The notes beneath the pieces were generated by a model. It did not search any database. It saw only the letters and a program-made list of their open reading frames with translations, and was not told the DNA's origin. 14,830 nucleotides of DNA from Euperipatoides rowelli (lineage: Eukaryota; Onychophora; Udeonychophora; Euonychophora; Peripatopsidae): the NCBI GenBank assembly GCA_003024985.2, contig PXIH01S0015531.1; one strand, written 5' to 3'. Positions within the stretch are counted from its first letter, which is position 1; the number at the start of each line of letters is the position of its first letter. A program made the translations under genes and the position numbers. Positions 8,340 to 14,830 of this stretch are shown one piece after another.

Positions 8340-8347
8340 CATTATAT
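8340..8347. repeat. right target site duplication of hAT element
   Basis: CATTATAT, an exact copy of 7241-7248, immediately follows the CGCTG end of the element. Confidence 0.9.
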
Positions 8348-9175
8348 TATGAGGGGATAGGTAATAAGCAAAAAGGGTTTGATGAATATTTTACTTCTTG
8401 AATTAATTAGAACTAGTAATCCAGTGTTGGTCGAAATTTGATCAATATCCTTTAAAAACCGCCACAACGCTACTAAGAAAATTTCCTTTGTAAAAAGCCG
8501 CCTCTCCTTTGTAAAAAGCCGCCACAATGCTAAACAATGAATGTTTTAATTTTATATATAAATTTTAGCTCATTGCNCTCCCTCTCCATATAAACTTTAA
8601 CTCTGCCAAATCTCACACTCCTCCGTGCACNCAATATGCTTAAAAAGGGATCCAAAGTTTTTCCTTCACGTATTAATATATAGATTGAGCTTTTTTTTTT
8701 AAGGATATTTGGATGATTTTGTTCTTCCTGACCATTGGGATTTCTTTGATAGGATCCAGAAGGAAAATGATGAATTCTTTAATTTGTGTGATACTTTCTG
8801 TATTCCAACATTCTACTGTGCTTGATGTTATTTGAAATATAAATGTTGAATATGATAGAAGGTTATCCAGATTCACAATTGGTTTTAATGCATTGGTAGA
8901 CGTGAAGATTGAGATCATTTTTAGTAGGCATCAACTAAATTGATAAAGATATAACCCAGAATAGGATCTGGAACTTGAAATAGATCCATTGATAGAGAAG
9001 GAATATTTCATGACTGTTTGTTTATATTGTACGGGATAAGGTGACTTGTTTTATGCCTTGTTCCAGTTTAGTCCACTATATGCACTCATTGCAGCATATT
9101 GCAATTAGTTTTACCTTAACCTGGAACTAAAATAACCAGCCATCTTTAGTAAAATATTTCTTCTGATCTTGCAAG
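8348..9175. other. AT-rich sequence with short repeats, no clear gene
   Basis: Apart from the repeat at 8448-8523 and two ambiguous bases (8577, 8631), nothing is identifiable. A 39-codon + frame at 8706-8822 is acidic and aromatic-rich but has no good donor and is not called. Confidence 0.4.
8448..8523 (+). repeat. short direct repeats ending in GCCGCC
   Basis: TCCTTTGTAAAAAGCCGCC occurs exactly at 8484-8502 and 8505-8523 (period 21), and a diverged copy, TCCTTTAAAAACCGCC, lies at 8448-8463. The first and last copies are both followed by ACAAYGCTA. This suggests local tandem expansion of a longer unit. Confidence 0.8.
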
Positions 9176-9250
9176 GTAGAGAGAAATAATCTTGGCAAAG
9201 GCCTGCTTTGGCCAGCCATCCTTTATATATCAGAATCATTCTCTGATAAG
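9176..9250 (+). CDS. candidate short internal exon, unknown gene
   Basis: I do not recognise the product. A pyrimidine-rich tract and CAAG acceptor at 9172-9175 is followed by 25 open codons (VERNNLGKGL ... SFSDK) and the donor AAG|GTAAAA at 9251. Start and end are both phase 0, so it could join the exon at 9996 without changing frame. Against it: the exon is short, the donor lacks the +5 G, and leaving it out also keeps the neighbouring candidates in frame. It could be an alternative exon or a chance open frame. Confidence 0.25.
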
Positions 9251-9428
9251 GTAAAATTTGACATAATTTCTTTTGAATTTTTTTTGTTCATTTTCTTTGA
9301 TTTTTTGTGGCTAATGTATTGTACTAAACCATAACATTTTGAGGTTCTACACTGAATTTGTTAGAGTAAATGTACTTGGCTGATCGATCATCACTGTAAT
9401 ACAGCTAAGAGCTTGCCATCTAAAAATT

Positions 9429-9838
9429 CAATTGAACCTGGATACAACAACCTTGGATAGTAAGATAACTTGACTATAACATTATAAAATGCTCAATCCC
9501 TCTCTATTCCCTTTACTATTAATGTTATTTTACTTTCTTTTAACATCATTGTTTTAGCCTTAACCTTGGCTATAACATCAATATTTTTATCCTTTTCTTC
9601 TATTATTAAAGTCATTTTACCTTGTGTTAGTCTAACTGTACTGGTAATATGCCTACATCTAAATAAATGCTAAAAAAATAATAATTACCAATCAAGAAAT
9701 CTTTAAGCAGTAAATAAATACAGTATTTGATTTTAAAAATTTACATTTTTTATAATTAAAATTGGTTATAACAACACATGTTTATAACATCGTTAATTGT
9801 TTGTTTCCTTTAAAGATTGTTATAACCAAGTTCTAATG
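9429..9838. mobile_element. pogo/Tigger-like MITE (about 410 bp)
   Basis: The left end reads CAATTGAACCTGGATACAAC and the right end, on the reverse strand, CATTAGAACTTGGTTATAAC. The similarity continues for about 26 bases with roughly seven mismatches, largely C/T. GAACCTSGTTATAAC-type termini are typical of pogo/Tigger members of the Tc1-mariner superfamily, which insert at TA; TA follows the right end (9839-9840), but the left flank is TT. TATAAC-like motifs recur inside (near 9475, 9570, 9768 and 9784). There is no transposase frame. The mismatches and lost TA suggest an old copy. Confidence 0.65.
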
Positions 9839-9995
9839 TATCTGCACTTTTTTTAGCACTGTAGATATTGTAAGAGTTTTCTTATTCAATTAAGAACACT
9901 TGTTTCTTCTTGTGATATGTATATACATTATGCTACTGGAAATAAATTATAGTTTATATAAATTACTTCATGATTTCTTTTTCTTTCTGTTTCAG

Positions 9996-10184
9996 ATCAA
10001 TAGTGCGGTCAGTCCTTGCATCGACTTCTATTATAGGTCTAAAATGAAGAGGCCTAAATTAACTCAGGAATGTGGATCTCCAGTTTTGAGGAGACATGCC
10101 AAAGAGAACAAAAATGATGATCTACTTAATGAAAAATTACAGCAAGCATTACAAGTAGGACTTACACTCATAGTGTTATGGAAG
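9996..10184 (+). CDS. host gene exon, product not recognised
   Basis: A textbook acceptor (long pyrimidine tract ending TTTCAG at 9995) precedes 63 open codons, and AAG|GTAGGA at 10185 is a plausible donor. A second in-frame donor, CAA|GTAGGA at 10155, would drop the last ten codons (VGLTLIVLWK), which are hydrophobic and less exon-like. The predicted segment starts INSAVSPCIDFYYRSKMKRP, is basic early on, then becomes hydrophilic with a short helical stretch DDLLNEKLQQALQ. An ATG at 10044 (MKRPKL) could be the true start if the exon holds the 5' untranslated region. Base composition is visibly less AT-rich than the flanks. Its phase 0 end fits the next exon at 13783. I cannot assign a family; a nuclear protein is only a guess from the basic patch. 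Confidence 0.6.
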
Positions 10185-11675
10185 GTAGGAACCAAAATTA
10201 GATTACAATGTATATACTGTACATTTAATTTATATATTCAATTTTGGCATAACATGATTTAAGTATTCCTCCTACTACTTCTCAATTTACACGCATGTTG
10301 GTTTGAAATAACTTGGTTATTGACAATGTCAGAAATGAGAAAGTAATGAAGCTTCTTTGCTTGTGTTAATGTTACGATAGTCTGAGCGAGATTGTTTATT
10401 TCAAATTGATTCAAATTCTTTATGGGGATGTTTTTCCTATGAATAAATGTTACGCCTATTAAGCTATTGGCCCAAATTCAAATCTGTGCCACTGCCAGTA
10501 TTCACATCTATAGATACAATCTTTAGAAAATTAACCTAACAAAGAGTTCATAATTGTTAGTAGATTTAAACAAATAATGTTTTAGTTCCCATTACTTCCC
10601 AACCCTAATCTTTAGTATTTCTATTATTTATTGATTTTCAAAAATTTTTACTAAAAAAAAAAAATTCACGAGAAACAAATTATTTACAATTCAATTTTTA
10701 AAATATTTGTCTTAATCTCCTCCACCTTAAAATAGCATTGTCTATCGTATGCGCTTGGGGAGATATTTTGTTATGTCATTGTTCAGAGACAAATAGAGCT
10801 GGCTATACAAAACTATATAATATTCACTTTCTTTGTCAGCTAAAGGCTGGAAATCCTATGGACTAATTGTTTAAATACTTCTATACAGAATCATAATCAA
10901 ATTCATCCTTTGTGCTTTTATCGTCTAATTTGTTACAAAAAAAAATCTAAATATGATTTATTACCAGATGAACAGCACTCTATTTACAGCATAAATCAAT
11001 TACCACCTATACTGATATAGTGGCAGTTCCGTCATCAAAATAATATTTGACCCAAATAAACATTTGAAAGCCTTTTTTTGTAATTTCAGATGGAGGACAG
11101 AAATATTCTTAATTTTACCGTTAAATAACCTTTTTTATTTATTCATTTTAAAAAAAAATTTTCAGTAGAATTTTTTTTTTTAGTAATCATCTTTGAAAAT
11201 CAATAATAATGAAAATTAAAAAAAAAATCCATTACATTTGATCTTTAACTAAAATTTAAGACATCATATGTTAAAAAAAATTATCTAATTCTCAATTTTT
11301 CACTACATGCTGAAATGCATTAATTATTTTTTATTATAAAAATATCACAAAATCAAAAATTTTACAACAAACAAATAACACATATAATCAAACATTAGTA
11401 CATTTTCTATATCGCATATACTAATTACATATAAATTTATAAGCTATAAAAACAATAAAATAATGTCAAACGTCTCCACTCTCAATAAATAGTTATATAC
11501 ACAGTAATTATTAAACTTATATTCTGTAAATATATTCTGCAATACTAAATTCTTGATACACAATGTACACAAACAAATTCAAATCACAAATATCAGTATC
11601 AAGTAAACCCAAACTATATGACAATAACTCATATCATAATTAATTAATTAATGCCTCAATTGTAAGTCATAAATC
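10185..11675. other. AT-rich intron-like sequence
   Basis: No gene, RNA or clear transposon ends are visible. The segment is extremely AT-rich, with many A and T runs (for example near 10650, 11150-11175 and 11215-11230) and TTAA repeats near 11638-11652. It fits the first part of the intron between the exons at 9996 and 13783. Confidence 0.5.
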
Positions 11676-12821
11676 GACAGGATAATAAGGAGATAGTAGA
11701 TGAACTGTGCTGTTAGAAGCTTGTTTCAGGAGTGGATTTAGCATCATGGATGAAAGATGTAATGAATATGAACTACCTCTTTACATAGGACTTGTTGACT
11801 GTAAAAAACACTTTGATTCAATATACACACAATATGATTTAGTTGCCTTCAAGATTCAAGGTATTCATAAGACATACACTATATGGGGTTGATCAACATC
11901 ACATATAAGAAGGCAACATCTATAGTAGGACTACAAAAAGAATCCAACAAAATCCAATTCAAAAAGAAGTTTGTCAAGGTGACAAACTTCTTTTTGAAGA
12001 AGTCTTTAGAAGTCTAGATTGGGAACATCCTGGATTACGGATAAATGGGACCTATTTGAACCATCTATGCATTGCTGGTGATATTGTTTTATTTGCTTCA
12101 AGTCCAGAAGAATTACAGAAGCAGATCATTGACCTAAATGAAGCTAGCTGAAAAACATGCCTGAAAATGCATCTAGCAAAAATCAAAGTGATGTTAAATA
12201 AATATTTTCAACCAAAGTCATTGAATATATAATGATATATTAATTGAAGAGATCAACAACTATGTTTATATGGGTCAGTTAATATCTAAAAATGAAAACC
12301 AGGTGTATGAAATTAACTAATGACTTAAAATTGACTGGAGTGCATTTGGAATATTAAATAATATTTTAAAAGGAAAACTTCCTTGTGCCTCAAATGGAAA
12401 TTTTTGACCTGTGTGTGTAATGTGATGTCATATGGTGCGGAAACTTGGACACTCAATGCAAAAATGATTCAAAAACTACAAAACACTCAAAGGAATTGGA
12501 GAGGTCCATGATAGTAACAAGTAGAATAGAAAAGNTGTTTGAATGGATTAGAGGGAAAACAAAGGTTTATGATATTATTGAAAGAGTAAAGAATTTAAAA
12601 TGGGAATGAGTAGGGCATCTAGGAAGGATAATAGATGGACTACATAAATATTCAACTGGATTCCAAGGAACATAAATTTACCCGATTATGACCTGATATC
12701 AGATGTGAGGATAAAATAAAAAAAGTCTGCCGGATCTGGTTGGATATGAAAAGCTGAAGATTAAATATTTATGTAGAAATCTTGGTGAGGCTTTAATCCC
12801 GCAGTGATAGATATTGACTGA
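11676..12821 (+). pseudogene. RTE-type LINE, 5'-truncated reverse transcriptase remnant
   Basis: Fragments follow the order of RTE-clade non-LTR reverse transcriptases: EACFRSGFS, NEYELPLYIGLVD and HFDSIYTQY (11707-11890), VCQGDK (11969-11986), EEVFRSLDWEHPGLRINGTY (about 11997-12056), LNHLCIAGDIVLFASS, LKMHLAKIKVMLN, NNYVYMGQLISKNE, SYGAETWTLNA (YGAETW at 12431-12448), KVYDIIERVKNLKWEW and finally GFNPAVIDID before TGA 12819-12821. The enzyme would prime cDNA from a nicked target. Everything before the RT core, including the endonuclease, is missing, which is normal for LINE insertions. The catalytic FADD box reads IAGD (12071-12082), several stops and frameshifts are present, about a dozen residues are missing after SIMD, and motif GDxLSPxLF is lost. 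N at 12535. Confidence 0.85.
11958..11998. repeat. perfect 19-bp inverted repeat with 3-nt spacer
   Basis: Arms TTCAAAAAGAAGTTTGTCA (11958-11976) and TGACAAACTTCTTTTTGAA (11980-11998) are exact reverse complements around AGG. It sits in the LINE reverse transcriptase where relatives encode RGVRQGDxLSPKLF; the coding sense (QGD) runs through it without a frameshift, but SPKLF is absent. Confidence 0.93.
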
Positions 12822-12828
12822 TGACATT

Positions 12829-12995
12829 GAGATAGACACAGATAGAGAGAGAGAGAGAGAGATAGATAGATAGATATATAGATAGATATATAGATAGATA
12901 GATAGATAGGTAGATAGATAGAGAGAGGGAGAGAGGTTGGTAGGTCAGTCGGTAGGTAGACAGACCGACGACAGAGACAGACAGAGACTGACTGT
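12829..12995 (+). repeat. GA / GATA microsatellite and its degenerate edge
   Basis: (GA)n from about 12844 passes into (GATA)n interrupted by TATA up to about 12921, then GAGAGGGA and GGTAGGTC/GACAGACA variants to about 12995. It begins within ten bases of the end of the RTE coding remnant. RTE elements usually end in short tandem repeats, so the tract probably grew from the LINE tail. Confidence 0.88.
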
Positions 12996-13193
12996 TTTGC
13001 TTGAAGACTCAATCAGTAGTTATTCAGTGCACAAGTGTTTATATGGTAAATTCAGCATTTATATTAGAAAATTTATTATTTAACTTAAAATTATTTTATT
13101 TATGTTTTATCCAAGGGTGATGACAATTTAAGTCTCGTTTGTTTTGTCCGGTCTCATCAGTCTGCAAAACTTTGACATCACAAACATAATATT

Positions 13194-13490
13194 TTACTTT
13201 AGAACATGGTCATTCATGCCTAACCGACCGCATAATACCTTCACCATTCTCAATTTAATTTCATTCCATTCTTCATTGTTGGGCCATGTGACCTTTAATC
13301 ATTTTTTTAGTATTACACGAGGTGATGATTTTATAGTTGTCAGGCACAATCTTCTTTTGATGTACAGCTGAATTGGTACGCCACATTTTTTCATATCTTG
13401 TTATTGCTTTATGCCCTGAACATTATAACACATTGTTGGTACAACTTCACTTTGTATACTAGCTTTTCTACCTACATATTGTTTATATTG
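13194..13490 (-). pseudogene. unidentified antisense coding-like remnant
   Basis: On the minus strand three overlapping open stretches in different frames read like one decayed protein: QYKQYVGRKASIQSEVVPTM up to a stop at about 13399, then ITRYEKMWRTNSAVHQKK and KKMIKGHMAQQ up to the TGA at 13273-13275, then NNEEWNEIKLRMVKVLCGRL up to the TAA at 13194-13196. The composition (K, E, N, M, W) is unlike random AT-rich sequence. I do not recognise the family; a degraded transposon protein or a processed pseudogene would both fit. There are no visible ends or target duplications. Chance remains possible. Confidence 0.28.
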
Positions 13491-13604
13491 TGACCTGGAA
13501 GAAGAGCCAAGGCATTTATCGTTAAATCATGCTTTATATAGCCCAAATACTATAATATATACAGCATATATATATTATCTGTAAACTACTGTAAATACAC
13601 ATGC

Positions 13605-13622
13605 AATAATAATAATAATAAC
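13605..13622 (+). repeat. short (AAT)n microsatellite
   Basis: About six AAT units after CATGC. It is a common simple repeat in AT-rich introns, with no further meaning visible. Confidence 0.8.
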
Positions 13623-13782
13623 AATCACTTATCCACACTACAATGTATCTTTTTTATTTTATTACTAGCTTATATGGCTATATTTTTTGGAAGAAATTAA
13701 TTCAATTTAAGCTATTAATTTGACCAATCAAATTTTGTGTTTCCCAACTTATTGCATTAATATATTGATGTTGTCTTTTTAG

Positions 13783-13887
13783 GCATTTGTAGTTGATGAT
13801 ACTGGACAGAATCATGTGATTCTCGGACAGCATCATGTTACAGCAGAAATAGTAGATACGGTAGCTGCATCACAGTCGTCTCATAAG
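13783..13887 (+). CDS. host gene exon, product not recognised
   Basis: The acceptor GTCTTTTTAG (13773-13782) leads into 35 open codons and the donor AAG|GTAAAC at 13888. The peptide begins AFVVDDTGQNHVILGQHHVT and ends AASQSSHK. It is less AT-rich than its surroundings and uses varied codons, unlike the transposon remnants. The exon is a multiple of three and phase 0 at both ends, matching the exon at 9996-10184. The peptide has no motif I can name; the Gln/His/Val-rich style resembles linker regions of transcription regulators, but that is only an impression. The rest of the gene lies beyond this window. Confidence 0.62.
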
Positions 13888-14322
13888 GTAAACTCTTATT
13901 TGTTGATTTTAATATTAATTAACATCTGAAGTATATTTATTTAGAAATATCTTAAATTACTAAAATATATTTATAATGTTATTTTTAATCTCATCCATTG
14001 AAGCCAGCATGTCAGCCTTTGCAAAAAAAATCAACATGTTTTATGATTATTCTACTAGTAAAATCACAAACGAACATAGTTCAGATGTCATATAATTTTT
14101 TATAAAATAATTTTATTTTAATAAAAGGTGGGGAAATTTTCTTTTGATATTTGAAAATAATTTGACAGCAGCTAAGATTAAGAATTTGGCATATTAAAAT
14201 ATTTTTGTTAACCCAGAAGAGTAATTCAAAGCACATTAGACTTTTATTTTTTTATCTTAACTGTAATAATTTTTTTTTTTTTCACTCTTTTCAAAACTGT
14301 AATTTATTGATTGTATTTGATC
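13888..14322. other. AT-rich sequence after the second exon
   Basis: Probably the start of the next intron. There is a T run at about 14270-14282. No exon, RNA gene or transposon end is identifiable. Confidence 0.45.
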
Positions 14323-14367
14323 AATAAAGTCTTCTTTAAGAATACTTCTAAAAAAAAAAAAAAAAAA
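14323..14367 (+). repeat. AATAAA plus poly(A): retroposed 3' end
   Basis: AATAAA at 14323-14328 is followed 21 bases later by 18 A (14350-14367). This spacing is that of a polyadenylated transcript, so it looks like the 3' end of a reverse-transcribed RNA rather than a genomic poly(A) signal. The upstream body is not identifiable and no flanking target duplication was found. A chance A run remains possible in such AT-rich DNA. Confidence 0.4.
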
Positions 14368-14584
14368 TCCTGGAATGAAATGGGGGGGAAAAAATCATTG
14401 GTTTGTTGAGTAAGTATGTGCAGAGAAGCTTTATTAAAGACTGTCATTGAAAACACTTTTCAAATTTCTAACATTTACTGTTCGGTTTTACTGAAACTTC
14501 TTGTTCATATTTGTAAGAATTTTTTTAAAAATATAGGTAATAATGACAATTTCTGAAGCCTTTTCTAAACTGTTACTACATGTG

Positions 14585-14691
14585 CAGGGATGGACCTAAT
14601 GTACTATTCAGAGCCAGCCTTAAAGGGCAGAAACTCTGGAAATCGCTCCCACCCCCCTCCTTTCCCAGGTCTCACTCTAAGTAAAGCCCTG
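14585..14691. mobile_element. possible tiny hAT MITE in a GC-rich block
   Basis: A 107-bp block, strikingly richer in G and C than the rest of the window, begins CAGGGATGGACCTAA and ends CCCTG; the reverse of its end is CAGGGCTTTACTTAG, 10 of 15 matching. CAGGG ends are common among hAT MITEs. The 8-bp flanks (TACATGTG and CATTGAAA) do not match, which argues against a simple insertion. It can also be read as an open + frame after an acceptor-like TGTGCAG, so an exon is the alternative. Confidence 0.3.
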
Positions 14692-14830
14692 CATTGAAAA
14701 CAATAACTGTTTTTTTAGAAATACAGTAGAATTTTATTAATTAAATTTAATTGTAATATCAAATATTATCACAATAAAAAGAATATGCAAAAGAGATTTT
14801 ATGCTTTATATACAGTACTGTATGTATATA

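Noticed and set aside
8706-8822. An acidic, aromatic 39-codon + frame (YLDDFVLPDHWDFF...)
   Set aside because: An acceptor-like T tract precedes it, but there is no good donor and the phase does not fit its neighbours. A chance frame is as likely.
8673-8918. Minus-strand 81-codon frame
   Set aside because: It has no recognisable motif, low-complexity Ile/Ser/Thr composition, and overlaps the equally weak + frame.
9900-10262. A 120-codon + frame taken as one gene
   Set aside because: Its first third is intron, including the pyrimidine tract read as a run of Phe, and its end runs past the donor. Only 9996-10184 is exon-like.
12761-13012. Minus-strand frame of 83 codons rich in Ser, Ile, Tyr and Leu
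   Set aside because: It is the translation of the GATA/GA microsatellite, not a gene.
13144-13371. Plus-strand 75-codon frame
   Set aside because: Phe/Ile/His-rich with no motif; the minus strand of the same interval reads more like protein.
1-14830. CRISPR array, tRNA or rRNA genes, bacterial defence system
   Set aside because: No regularly spaced repeats, no cloverleaf-like A and B boxes or rRNA blocks noticed, and no prokaryotic gene organisation.

Overview
This is an AT-rich eukaryotic window, almost certainly from an animal and probably an invertebrate. There are no operons, Shine-Dalgarno sites or compact bacterial-style genes. Instead there are spliced-exon candidates and four kinds of transposable element: a Ty1/copia LTR retrotransposon, a non-autonomous hAT element, a pogo/Tigger-like MITE and an RTE-type LINE fragment. 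The primer binding site of the copia element matches the 3' end of metazoan initiator Met-tRNA, which argues for an animal host. Ambiguous bases (N) occur at 8316, 8577, 8631 and 12535. I found no bacterial-type system, CRISPR array, tRNA or rRNA.

Layout. 1-1576 is AT-rich non-coding sequence with one short exon candidate (825-893). 1577-5877 is a copia element with two LTRs (1577-1828 and 5635-5877), TG...CA ends, a near-perfect 5-bp target duplication, a primer binding site and a polypurine tract. Its gag, protease, integrase, reverse transcriptase and RNase H are all recognisable in order, but broken by many stops and frameshifts, an integrase deletion and a lost polymerase active site. 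5878-7240 is mostly featureless, with a small tandem duplication. 7249-8339 is a non-autonomous hAT element with a perfect 8-bp target duplication. 8348-9428 holds short GCCGCC-containing repeats and a second weak exon candidate (9176-9250). 9429-9838 is a pogo-like MITE. 9996-10184 and 13783-13887 are the two best host exon candidates, both on the + strand and both in phase 0. They are separated by an intron of about 3.6 kb that contains a 5'-truncated RTE-type LINE (about 11676-12821), a GATA/GA microsatellite that begins where the LINE ends, and an unidentified antisense coding remnant (13194-13490). The last kilobase has a retroposed-looking polyadenylated tail (14323-14367) and a GC-rich block that may be a tiny hAT MITE (14585-14691).

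Interpretation. The simplest reading is the inside of one + strand host gene with long introns colonised by old transposons. The exon candidates join without a frame change, but I cannot name the gene. The mobile elements look inactive. I do not see a previously undescribed functional system. The most distinctive signals are a perfect 19-bp palindrome that has replaced part of a conserved LINE reverse-transcriptase motif, CpG-to-TpG differences between the two copia LTRs, and the start of a microsatellite at a LINE tail.
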